A DNA stretch of 14,748 bases from JADKCL01 sp031415375 (lineage in GTDB: Bacteria > Bacteroidota > Bacteroidia > J057 > JADKCL01). The stretch spans positions 1 through 14,748 of the forward strand of contig JANORP010000167.1 in NCBI GenBank assembly GCA_031415375.1, written 5' to 3'. Below, one piece after another: positions 1-6,397 of the stretch; the stretch's first letter is position 1, and every line of letters starts with the position of its first letter. Under the pieces are notes generated by a model. The model did no database searches and had not been told where the DNA came from. It worked only from the letters and a program-made list of their open reading frames with translations. Made by a program: the position numbers and the translations under genes.

Positions 1-32
1 GTGTATCGTGAGGCGCTAGATTTCTCCGCTAC

Positions 33-84
33 GTCTTGGTGCATTTGCTTCGGCTCCTTCAGAGCCTTGCAAATCCCCCAAGAC
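33..84. repeat. Long interrupted stem-loop upstream of the reductase gene
   Basis: Three nested arms pair in series: GTCTTGG (33-39) with CCAAGAC (78-84), ATTTGC (43-48) with GCAAAT (69-74), and GGCTC (52-56) with GAGCC (62-66), around a five-base loop. It is followed by the phrase TTCGGTCGAAATGACATG, which resembles a common intergenic repeat type in Bacteroidota genomes (recalled, not searched). There is no T-run directly after it, so a classical terminator is unlikely. It may be the tail of a repeat whose start lies left of the window. Confidence 0.55.
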
Positions 85-216
85 TTCGGTCGAAATGACA
101 TGGCTTTTTTTGCTACTGTCAAAGTTCCGGATACTCATAAATCGAAATATCGCGTTTAAAAACCCAGAAGAACGCTAATATAAAACTATGGGTGGCAATT
201 TACAAAATCTAAGGCA

Positions 217-1146
217 ATGAAAAATCAGGAGAAAAACATATACATTGTGGGAGCTGGAGCAATTGGAAAAGCACTGGCTGTATTTCTGAAACTTGAAAAC
301 AAACATGTAACTATCCTTCGAGGAAGTGTTGATGACAAATCAAGCTATACTGAAACAATTCAAATTGAATTACCTGACAAAACAAAACTAGAAGCAGAAA
401 TTGAAGTAAGTACACTCAGCAACTTTTCAGAGTTAAACGGAGTCATCGTTTTGGCCAACAAATCTTACGGCAATACCAATTTAGCCCAGGTACTTAAAGG
501 CAAGGTTAATAGCTCCCCAATTGTCATTTTACAAAATGGACTGGGAGTTGAGCAGCCTTTCATTGACAATGATTTTCCTGAAATACATCGATGCGTCCTT
601 TTTGCCACGAGCCATACCATTGCCGAAAACATGCTCCGATTTAGGCCAGTCACCGTTTCTCCGATTGGAACAATAGAAGGTAATGGCGACAACCTAAATC
701 TAATCATTGACCAACTAAGCAGTCCACATTTTCAATTCAGACGCGAAATAGATATCCAACCGATAATATGGAAAAAGACCATCATAAACAGTGTTTTCAA
801 TTCCGTATGTCCACTGCTGGAAATTGACAACGGAATATTTCATCGTGATAAAAATGTCTTGTCCGTTGCAAGAAGAGTGATTTCCGAATGCATTGCCGTT
901 GCCGCAGAAATAGGCATCTCGTTGAACGAAGAAGAAGTTGTCGAAAGCCTACTATTTATCAGCAAGTCTTCAGATGGACAACTAATATCCACTTTTCAAG
1001 ACATCAAAAATAGGCGGAAAACAGAAATCGAAACGTTTAATTTTGCGATCGTAAATATTGCACAAAAATTGAATATGGAACTTGTGGTAAAAGAAACAAA
1101 ATTATTGGGCGAATTGACAAAACTAAAATCAGAATTGAATCTTTGA
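217..1146 (+). CDS. Ketopantoate reductase family protein (ApbA/PanE-like)
   Basis: This 309-residue protein looks complete. The N-terminus carries the Rossmann nucleotide-binding motif GAGAIG (residues 12-17) after a short beta strand, as in NADPH-dependent 2-dehydropantoate 2-reductases, which make pantoate for coenzyme A. The C-terminal helical domain has the family pattern WxKxxxN, giving the expected catalytic lysine at K187 and the substrate asparagines N191 and N195. It also has the RKTEIE segment with the expected glutamate E270. Length is normal for the family (about 300). The gene is visibly AT-rich compared with the GC-rich genes downstream, and its stop codon abuts a recombinase remnant, so horizontal acquisition is likely. 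True PanE activity is plausible, but many members of this family act on other 2-oxoacids, so I give no symbol. The ATG at 217 is the first in frame and fits the motif position. Confidence 0.85.
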   Translation: MKNQEKNIYIVGAGAIGKALAVFLKLENKHVTILRGSVDDKSSYTETIQIELPDKTKLEAEIEVSTLSNFSELNGVIVLANKSYGNTNLAQVLKGKVNSSPIVILQNGLGVEQPFIDNDFPEIHRCVLFATSHTIAENMLRFRPVTVSPIGTIEGNGDNLNLIIDQLSSPHFQFRREIDIQPIIWKKTIINSVFNSVCPLLEIDNGIFHRDKNVLSVARRVISECIAVAAEIGISLNEEEVVESLLFISKSSDGQLISTFQDIKNRRKTEIETFNFAIVNIAQKLNMELVVKETKLLGELTKLKSELNL

Positions 1147-1384
1147 GGGGAAGCGCCAAGGTACGCCGTACAGCGTGCGCAGCACCCAACGTGTCGTCAC
1201 GGAGGCGGATATACGCGATGGAATCTTTCGAAATGTCACACCACACAAGCTGCGCCATAGCTTGATGCTCCACCTGCTCGCGTCAAGTACGAACATCCGT
1301 TACATCCGAAATCCGCTCGGACATGCGAGCGGCAAGACGACGGAGGGATACACGCCCATCGCCCGCAACCGAAGGGTTGCTTAA
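1142..1384 (+). pseudogene. Tyrosine recombinase (XerC/D-like integrase) C-terminal remnant
   Basis: The frame beginning TTT GAG GGG at 1142 reads FEGKRQGTPYSVRSTQRV, a typical approach to the catalytic core of Bacteroidota tyrosine recombinases. It continues with VTPHKLRHS (catalytic HxxR box), LGHASGKTTEGY (LGH box and the tyrosine nucleophile) and stops at 1382-1384. The N-terminal core-binding domain and the first catalytic arginine are absent, and no upstream part is found before the reductase gene, so this cannot be an active enzyme. The only start in frame is a GTG at 1175, which I regard as chance. The final residues after the tyrosine diverge from the family. The remnant's frame overlaps the last codons of the reductase gene. 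I infer a recombination or insertion scar. Confidence 0.8.
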
Positions 1385-1732
1385 TTTTTTTCGGGAAAAG
1401 GACTTCGTTCAGACATTGTTTACCAGCAAACGTAGCGGACGACACAGACCAATCATTTCAGCTAATGGTGGTTCTCTCCCGCAATCCGAAGCCAGCCTCG
1501 CCGTCGAATGACCTTTGACATACGCAAAACCACTGGAATTGTCTGTGTTTTACTCATGTCTTGATTTGGGAGCCTTTTTTGCCTATATTGTTACCGACAT
1601 GAATGAAAAGCTTGGTCAATCAGGTGGATGGGGAGTGCTTTACGCAACCGGTAGCATAAAGCTGGGTGTTGGTGGCAATAATTCCGAAACACTAAAAAAT
1701 ACCTATCTGGCAAATAATTTAACGACTTCAAA
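1385..1732. other. Gene-free AT-rich stretch between recombinase remnant and DUF2200 gene
   Basis: I see no convincing coding region here. Small open frames exist (for example 1515-1742) but they show no family resemblance and no plausible start context. The segment near 1674-1682 reads TGGTGGCAATA, which resembles GGGTGGCAATT located 191-201, just before the reductase gene. This hints that both genes are preceded by related junction sequence, but the match is short. Confidence 0.4.
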
Positions 1733-2098
1733 ATGGAAATAACACCTAAACACAATGAAAAGTTCGTAAAAATGACTTTTGCTTCTGTCTATCCCCACTA
1801 CGTATCCAAAGTAGAAAAAAAAGGGAGAACAAAAGAAGAGTTGCATCAAGTCATTGAGTGGCTGACAGGTTTTGACAACAAAACCATGCAAGAACTTATT
1901 GACGAGAAAGCCACTTTTGAAACATTTTTCAAGAAAGCAATATTGAACCCAAATGCTGAATCGATTAAAGGATTAATCTGTGGTTATAGAATAGAAGAAA
2001 TTGATAATCCTCTAACAAAACAAGTAAGGTATCTGGACAAATTGGTGGACGAATTAGCGAATGGAAAAAAGATGGAGAAAATTTTAAGGACACCATGA
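1733..2098 (+). CDS. DUF2200 domain-containing protein
   Basis: This 121-residue protein is complete and matches the DUF2200 family along its whole length. The recognisable order is a TFASVYPHYVSKVEKKGRT block (residues 15-33), an EELHQVIEWLTGF helix, a TFETFFKKA block followed by LNPNAESI and ICGYRIEEI, and the end QVRYLDKLVDELANGKKMEKIL. The family is small, soluble and of unknown function. Nothing visible suggests a catalytic site or a signal peptide. It stands alone: the next coding gene begins over 200 bases away and the upstream 350 bases are non-coding. Like the reductase gene at 217 it is AT-rich compared with the rest of the window, which suggests the two arrived by transfer and are not part of a native operon. 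The ATG at 1733 fits the family's usual start. Confidence 0.9.
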   Translation: MEITPKHNEKFVKMTFASVYPHYVSKVEKKGRTKEELHQVIEWLTGFDNKTMQELIDEKATFETFFKKAILNPNAESIKGLICGYRIEEIDNPLTKQVRYLDKLVDELANGKKMEKILRTP

Positions 2099-2120
2099 TA
2101 AGCGAATGATGGACAATAGG

Positions 2121-2290
2121 ACTGGAAGAAACACAGCCTAAACAACAAATTTGCAATAGGCGGGGCTTCAGGCTCTTCAGACAGCAATGTGGTAGCCGAA
2201 AGTTCGGTTCTCCGCATCAACATTTGTGGCAAAAATCCCCACCTTCGCCAAGCCCAAAGCCTTTGGACACAATCCAACCAAACAATTTCC
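2121..2290. repeat. Degenerate dispersed intergenic repeat of Bacteroidota type
   Basis: This stretch reads like a widely dispersed non-coding repeat I recall from Bacteroidota genomes. Its phrases include GGCGGGGCTTCAGGCTCTTC, CTCCGCATCAACATTTGTGG and CTTCGCCAAGCCCAAAGCC. It contains hairpins: GCCTA (2137-2141) with TAGGC (2158-2162), and CCGAA (2196-2200) with TTCGG (2203-2207). It separates the AT-rich DUF2200 gene from the GC-rich reductase gene. The identification as a dispersed repeat is from memory and was not searched. Confidence 0.45.
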
Positions 2291-2311
2291 CACACCCACC
2301 GTTATGGCCTC

Positions 2312-3229
2312 ATGATCCAGAAAATCCTCCTAGCAGGCTCCACCGGCAACCTCGGCGGCCAAATCGCCAAGGCACTCATCGCCCGTGGTGCCCACGTGCG
2401 TGCCATCGTGCGCCCGAGCAGCGACCCGACCAAAGTCGCTGCCTTGCAGCAACTCGGCGTGGAGGTGATCCAGCTCGAAATGAGCAACGCAGCGGCGCTC
2501 CAAAAAGCCTGCGAAGGCATCGATTGCGTCGTCTCGGCCCTCTCGGGCCTGCGCGAGGTGATCATCGACGCCCAAAAACTGCTGCTCGATGCCGCAGTTG
2601 CCGCCAAGGTTCCGCGCTTCATTCCTTCCGATTTCTCGCTCGACTTCACCAAAACGCAGCCCGGCCGCAACCGCAACCTCGACTTGCGTCGCGAATTCCA
2701 CACCTACCTCGACAAGCAGCCGATCCAAGCCACTACGATTTTCAATGGCGCATTTGCAGACATGCTCACTGGCGAGATGCCGCTCATCCTCTTCAAGCGC
2801 AAACGCATCCTATATTGGGGCAGCGCCGACCAACAGATGGACATGACCACCATCGCCGACACAGCAGCCTACACGGCCGCAGCCGCGCTCGACCCGAGCA
2901 CGCCGCGCTACCTGCGCATCGCGGGCATACAGGTCACGCCACGCTCGCTAGCGGGCATCATGCATACCGTCACAAGCCACGAGCACCGGCTATTCAGGCC
3001 CGGCGGCGTGGGCCTGCTCAGCGCCATCATCAAGATCGCCCGCACCCTCGCGCCCGGCAAAACGGAGCTTTATCCCGCCTGGCAAGGTATGCAATACATG
3101 CGCGACATGGTCGAGGGCCACGCCCAAATGACCAATCCCGACAACGCGCGCTATCCCGAGCTGCGCTGGACAAGCGTAGCAGATATCGTCGTGCCGTTTT
3201 TGGCGGCAACAACGCCGCAACGGGGCTAG
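2312..3229 (+). CDS. NmrA-like NAD(P)-binding reductase (atypical SDR family)
   Basis: The protein is 305 residues from the ATG at 2312. It begins with a Rossmann fold whose glycine motif GSTGNLGG (residues 9-16) is the NmrA / isoflavone-reductase type of atypical short-chain dehydrogenase. This is followed by HVRAIVRPSSDPTK, the expected loop contacting the NADP phosphate. The middle holds VVSALSG and VPRFIPSDFS, both typical of this family. An upstream extension of the open frame to 2189 exists, but it runs through a degenerate repeat and would put residues before the Rossmann strand, so I reject it. The real substrate cannot be read from sequence; NmrA-like proteins include redox sensors and aromatic alcohol or quinone reductases. 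The gene is strongly GC-rich, in contrast with the block to its left. No signal peptide or membrane segment is seen, so it should be cytoplasmic. It appears monocistronic. Confidence 0.88.
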   Translation: MIQKILLAGSTGNLGGQIAKALIARGAHVRAIVRPSSDPTKVAALQQLGVEVIQLEMSNAAALQKACEGIDCVVSALSGLREVIIDAQKLLLDAAVAAKVPRFIPSDFSLDFTKTQPGRNRNLDLRREFHTYLDKQPIQATTIFNGAFADMLTGEMPLILFKRKRILYWGSADQQMDMTTIADTAAYTAAAALDPSTPRYLRIAGIQVTPRSLAGIMHTVTSHEHRLFRPGGVGLLSAIIKIARTLAPGKTELYPAWQGMQYMRDMVEGHAQMTNPDNARYPELRWTSVADIVVPFLAATTPQRG

Positions 3230-3266
3230 CGGATTGCCGTCTTCAAAATGGCTTGCAACAACCACA

Positions 3267-3439
3267 CGAAGCCGAAGCCTCCAACGCCAATCGAAGCCGA
3301 AGCCTCCCGCTCCAACGACAATCGAAGCAGGAGCCTCCAGCTCCAACGACAATCGAAGCGGGAGCCTCCAGCTCCAACGACAATCGAAGCGGGAGCCTCC
3401 GGCTCCAACGCTGACACAACCGTGAGCCTCTGGCTCACG
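3267..3439. repeat. 31-bp tandem hairpin repeat (minisatellite)
   Basis: The word TCGAAG recurs at 3291, 3322, 3353 and 3384, a period of exactly 31 bases. A shorter 25-base leading unit begins at 3267. Each full unit contains an inverted repeat such as GGAGC...GCTCC or GGAGCC-TCC-GGCTCC. The array ends with a different hairpin, GTGAGCC-TCT-GGCTCAC (3423-3439). There are no unique spacers, so this is not a CRISPR. It lies between the end of the NmrA-like gene and the family A repeat at 3579. No promoter or gene is seen within it. Confidence 0.85.
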
Positions 3440-3562
3440 AACACAATACCTAGCCAACCAAATAGTAGAAAAAGTACTGCGCACATCACCCCAACAAGGC
3501 GCGCTTCCTTCCCTCAAACAATACACAACATCAAGGAGCGATTTTTGGCAACGGGAAGCGGG

Positions 3563-3774
3563 AAATGAAAAGAATATATAACATTTGAGGGGGAACCCAA
3601 AGCCTAAGGCCGTTGTGTGATCGACCGTTTGCCGCTAGCGTTTGCAGCTCAGAATCGTTGATATTGAGTAGTTTGTGCCAGAGGCAAATGGTCGATAGCC
3701 CTGCAGCCCCCGCCTTGCTGCGGAACAGGCAGAGGCTGCGGGCTCCCACAGATTGTTAGCCCTGCAAATGAAAA
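3563..3774. repeat. Family A structured repeat, copy 1 (with flanking direct repeats)
   Basis: The element core is 3579-3758. Its ends form an imperfect outer inverted repeat (TAACATTTGAGGGGG at 3579-3593 against CCCACAGATTGTTA at 3745-3758). Inside are an arm made of ATCGACCGTTTGCC (3620-3633) and GGCAAATGGTCGAT (3683-3696), one mismatch, and an arm AGCCC-T-GCAGCC (3697-3708) pairing with GGCTGC-GGGCT (3734-3744). The loop of the latter holds the block CCCCCGCCTTGCTGCGG shared with the other copies. The direct repeat AAATGAAAA occurs on both sides (3563-3571 and 3766-3774). No coding potential is seen. Confidence 0.7.
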
Positions 3775-3834
3775 ATGCGATTATCTAGGCGATCCGAGCT
3801 AGACAATTTCCGTCAAAAGCGCTTATTTTGAGGG

Positions 3835-4416
3835 ATGATCCCTCCGACTACATATCTCTTTGAATCTCAACGTCTAGGTTTCAGAAATTGGCGGGAAGAA
3901 GACCTCGCGCCCATGTGTGCGCTCAATACCGACCCTGGGGTCATGGAATTTTTTCCCAGCATGCCCGATGCACAGCAGACGGCCGCATTTGTAACGAAGA
4001 TGCAGGCGCAATGGACGGAACTTGGCCATTGTTACTTCGCAGTGGATCGGCTCGATCACAGCGAATTTATTGGCTTCATCGGGCTCTCGGTGCCCAATTT
4101 TGAAGCCGATTTCCTACCCTGCACCGACATTGGATGGCGGCTGAAGCGGGCTGCTTGGGGACAAGGCTATGCGGCCGAAGGTGCAAAGCGCTGTCTAGAA
4201 TATGGATTTCAAACATTGGGATTGTCAAAAATCATCGCCATCGCACCGGAGATCAACCTGAAATCGGTGCGCGTCATGGTTCAAATCGGGATGTGCAAGG
4301 TGCTGCAATTTGCCCATCCGCTCCTCTTCGCTGCCACACACCTGCAACCTTGTGTGCTTTATGAGGCGCAGACCCAGGCGTGGAACCAAGAAAAAAGACG
4401 CACATTTCAACCATGA
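3835..4416 (+). CDS. GNAT family N-acetyltransferase (RimJ/RimL type)
   Basis: This 193-residue protein follows the Acetyltransf_3 layout: SQRLGFRNWREEDL near the N-terminus (residues 11-24), FIGFIGL (78-84) and an IGWRLKRAAWGQGYAAEGAKR segment (about 99-119). The last contains the acetyl-CoA pyrophosphate-binding loop (WGQGYAAEG). NLKSVRVMVQIGM and the closing CVLYEA are also typical. These enzymes transfer acetyl groups to amines of proteins or small molecules; the acceptor here is unknown. The usual EKIGM motif is changed to VQIGM. The protein ends with an unusual tail of about 15 residues after CVLYEA, and its stop lies 8 bases before the family B repeat. The original 3' end may therefore have been replaced when that repeat arrived. 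It is transcribed alone, with no visible promoter; the start ATG at 3835 fits the family. Confidence 0.85.
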   Translation: MIPPTTYLFESQRLGFRNWREEDLAPMCALNTDPGVMEFFPSMPDAQQTAAFVTKMQAQWTELGHCYFAVDRLDHSEFIGFIGLSVPNFEADFLPCTDIGWRLKRAAWGQGYAAEGAKRCLEYGFQTLGLSKIIAIAPEINLKSVRVMVQIGMCKVLQFAHPLLFAATHLQPCVLYEAQTQAWNQEKRRTFQP

Positions 4417-4423
4417 GGCGGGT

Positions 4424-4682
4424 GGTGTTGACAAATTCAACAAGCACTGGAAATCGCCCTTTCGTTTGCCCTCATGCCTCGGCGCACACGGCCTCAAAGG
4501 CTTGTTTGTGAGCCGATGAACGATACGTTGTCCTTGAATCCGCAACTTTTCCGATTGATCAGGAAGGAAGATATCCAGTCGTCGGCCCTCCACGACGTGT
4601 CGAGGCAAGGCAGCATCGTTTTGGGGCCCTGCTCGCTGTCGAAGAGAGGGCCAATGACGAGCTGCTAAATTTGTAGTACACC
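4424..4682. repeat. Family B structured repeat, copy 1 (diverged, longer)
   Basis: The ends form a decayed inverted repeat (GGTGTTGACAAATT at 4424-4437 against AATTTGTAGTACACC at 4668-4682). It shares several phrases with the better copy at 7870-8033: CAAGCACTGRAAATCGCC, GTCGAGGCAAGGCAGCAYCG, TTTTGGGG and GCTGCTAAATTTGT. An arm GGCCCT / AGGGCC is perfectly paired near 4624-4652, where the other copy pairs TGCCC with GGGCA. This copy is about 95 bases longer on its left side. The remaining 4683-4800 holds no gene. Confidence 0.65.
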
Positions 4683-4800
4683 TGACACAGTTGAGACTTT
4701 ATAAATTCGCGAAAAAAACTATATTGCAAAACTTTTACCCCAGCAAGCGACGATGAAAATCGGATCATGCTCATTTATAAACACTTAAACAATTAAACTT

Positions 4801-5796
4801 ATGCCATTGATTTGGAGAGGAATGGGAATCATCGTCCCGATTCTATTTTTAGTAACTGGGTTTCTCTACAGCTGGATTTCTGGAGATCCAGACAAAACGC
4901 TGGGAAACACCACCATGCTCGCATGGGCATCGATGATCTCAGGGATATTGCTCACACTCATAGGCTTGGGTGCCCGAAGTGGTGCTACGCAAGATGCCCA
5001 AGGCAATACCAAGCGTTCTAAACACGATTTTTTCTATATTCCCGTCTTTGTTTGGGGCCTCCTTTTGGGTGGATTGAGCATCTATTTTTTCGTGACCAAG
5101 GGCAAGGCTTCACCTATAGAACCAGCGGCTTCTGAGACAAGCCCCACCACACCACCCACAGCACAATTGCCCACATCTCGGACGGTAAATCTCTATAACC
5201 CTACCAATGAGGCACTCACCTATATCGTCGCCGACGATACCAAAGATGGTCTTGTGAGCCGTGAAGAGGTCGCCCCTCAATCGTTCGCCAAAATCGAACT
5301 CGACGAGGGGACTTACCTCTTCTCTGCCTACAATGGTAAAAAGGAAACTTTGTTCACATTTCCAGACAAAGCTTTTGCATCAGATGAAGCCAAGTACACA
5401 AAGCACAAAGATGACAAGGGGTCATTCTACCAGCGCATCGTAAAACCGAGCACCAAAGAAAACGACGACTATGACGAGGCTTGGATCGTATTGGATGGTA
5501 AGACCTCCCTCCTGCTCGTCAATGTGACCAGCGCCTGCTACGAGGATGTGACAGAAGCAGAGCTGAAAAAGGCGGATTGGGTTTCAGGAATCCAAGAAGA
5601 ATATGATGGCCGCGACATGATCGAGCCCTTGTACAACCAATTTATGAAAGACAAGATGATCAGCGTCGTCGCGCCAGGCGACAAACTCCCGACGACTGTC
5701 AGCAAGTCAGATATCGTGTATTTGCTCGTGCCGTTTTCAGGCAAGGGCGATAAAAAGGCTATCGTGACCCAGGCCGTCATTTCTGCCCGGTTCTGA
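4801..5796 (+). CDS. Three-helix membrane protein of unknown function
   Basis: I do not recognise this 331-residue protein. It begins with three hydrophobic membrane-spanning segments at about residues 8-26, 38-57 and 79-98. They are separated by a short polar loop (SGDPDKTLGN) and a basic, glutamine-rich loop (GATQDAQGNTKRSKH). A flexible Pro/Thr/Ser-rich linker follows (about 101-126). The remaining 200 residues form a polar, soluble domain starting TVNLYNPTNEALTYIV and ending PFSGKGDKKAIVTQAVISARF. This domain looks rich in beta strands in its first half and has no cysteine pair or catalytic motif I can name. By the positive-inside rule the basic loop between segments 2 and 3 should be cytoplasmic, which would place the C-terminal domain in the periplasm. 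It is flanked on both sides by structured repeats and seems to be transcribed alone. ATG at 4801 is the natural start. Confidence 0.75.
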   Translation: MPLIWRGMGIIVPILFLVTGFLYSWISGDPDKTLGNTTMLAWASMISGILLTLIGLGARSGATQDAQGNTKRSKHDFFYIPVFVWGLLLGGLSIYFFVTKGKASPIEPAASETSPTTPPTAQLPTSRTVNLYNPTNEALTYIVADDTKDGLVSREEVAPQSFAKIELDEGTYLFSAYNGKKETLFTFPDKAFASDEAKYTKHKDDKGSFYQRIVKPSTKENDDYDEAWIVLDGKTSLLLVNVTSACYEDVTEAELKKADWVSGIQEEYDGRDMIEPLYNQFMKDKMISVVAPGDKLPTTVSKSDIVYLLVPFSGKGDKKAIVTQAVISARF

Positions 5797-5811
5797 ACCC
5801 ACTGACGTGTA

Positions 5812-5976
5812 GCGTGGCCAAGCTCAGGCTGGCCATTGCGGCGATTTTGGATGAGAATCCCCACATTCAGCTGCCAGGTGTTTTGACACGCGTCGCCGAA
5901 TCAAGGTAAGCTCAAGAGATGATCGAATAGGCTCCGCATTGGACTGCAACTGCGGTCCAAGCGGAGTCCATTCAAT
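5812..5976. repeat. Family C structured repeat, copy 1
   Basis: Four arms can be drawn: GGCCA (5816-5820) with TGGCC (5830-5834); CGGCGA (5839-5844) with TCGCCG (5893-5898); a small GAAT/ATTC hairpin inside the latter; and ATCGAATAGGCTCCGC (5922-5937) with GCGGAGTCCATTCAAT (5961-5976), which encloses TTGGAC / GTCCAA. The stretch 5841-5868 matches 8075-8102 in the second copy at 24 of 28 positions by eye. No coding capacity is seen. Confidence 0.6.
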
Positions 5977-6397
5977 CCCGTTTCTACAGACGCACGACAT
6001 CGACCAAATTGACATAAATAAAATATTGACACCTAATTGTTCAAATCAGCTGAATCCGCGCCTCACAATTTGTTGTTGCTTGCGACGACACAGCCACCAT
6101 CACCCCAGGCTGACGTTGGGAAATTCTAGGACGATGGTTTGCAGCAGCTTACTCTCAGGCAATCGATCGCCTCGAAGCCACAGTTCATCCACAAAACCAA
6201 CATTTCTATCCAAATTCCTTGACTGACTCACTGTAGTTGACTAACTTTGAAACTTGAAAACAAATTACATAGCCCAACCTTGAAATTTACAACTAAGAAA
6301 ATCAATTGCTCACTGAATGATTTCGATTCGAAAATCGAGGATCGACCGCTTTTGATTTCAGAGATACTGATTGTCCACACATAATTTCCTTAATTCA
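5977..6397. other. Non-coding leader region before the secreted protein gene
   Basis: No gene is supported here. The only structure I note is a small perfect hairpin with a CGAA loop, TCGATT (6323-6328) and AATCGA (6333-6338), about 60 bases before the start of the next gene. It could belong to that gene's 5' untranslated region. The region is AT-rich, as expected for a promoter region, but I find no clear -33/-7 pair. Confidence 0.35.

Noticed and set aside
1515..1742. 75-codon open frame between the recombinase remnant and the DUF2200 gene
   Set aside because: No family resemblance, and it overlaps the start of the DUF2200 gene in another frame.
2189..2311. Longer N-terminus for the NmrA-like protein
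   Set aside because: The extension is translated from a degenerate intergenic repeat and precedes the natural first beta strand of the Rossmann fold.
3267..3410. Tandem array as a CRISPR
   Set aside because: The 31-bp units follow each other directly with no unique spacers, and no cas genes are present.
2224..3414. 396-codon open frame on the + strand overlapping the NmrA-like gene
   Set aside because: It is in a different frame of a GC-rich gene; the translation is Arg/His/Pro-rich and matches nothing, while the overlapping frame has a clear Rossmann motif.
4691..4726. Possible promoter TTG...TATATTG before the 4801 gene
   Set aside because: The spacing of 26 bases is too long for the Bacteroidota consensus and the -7 box is imperfect.
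4559..4774. Minus-strand small open frame whose translation contains PKRCCLASTRR, also found at 7828-8292
   Set aside because: The similarity comes from the shared non-coding family B repeat, and both frames run out of the repeat into unrelated sequence. A conserved small protein cannot be fully excluded, but compensatory changes favour structure over coding.
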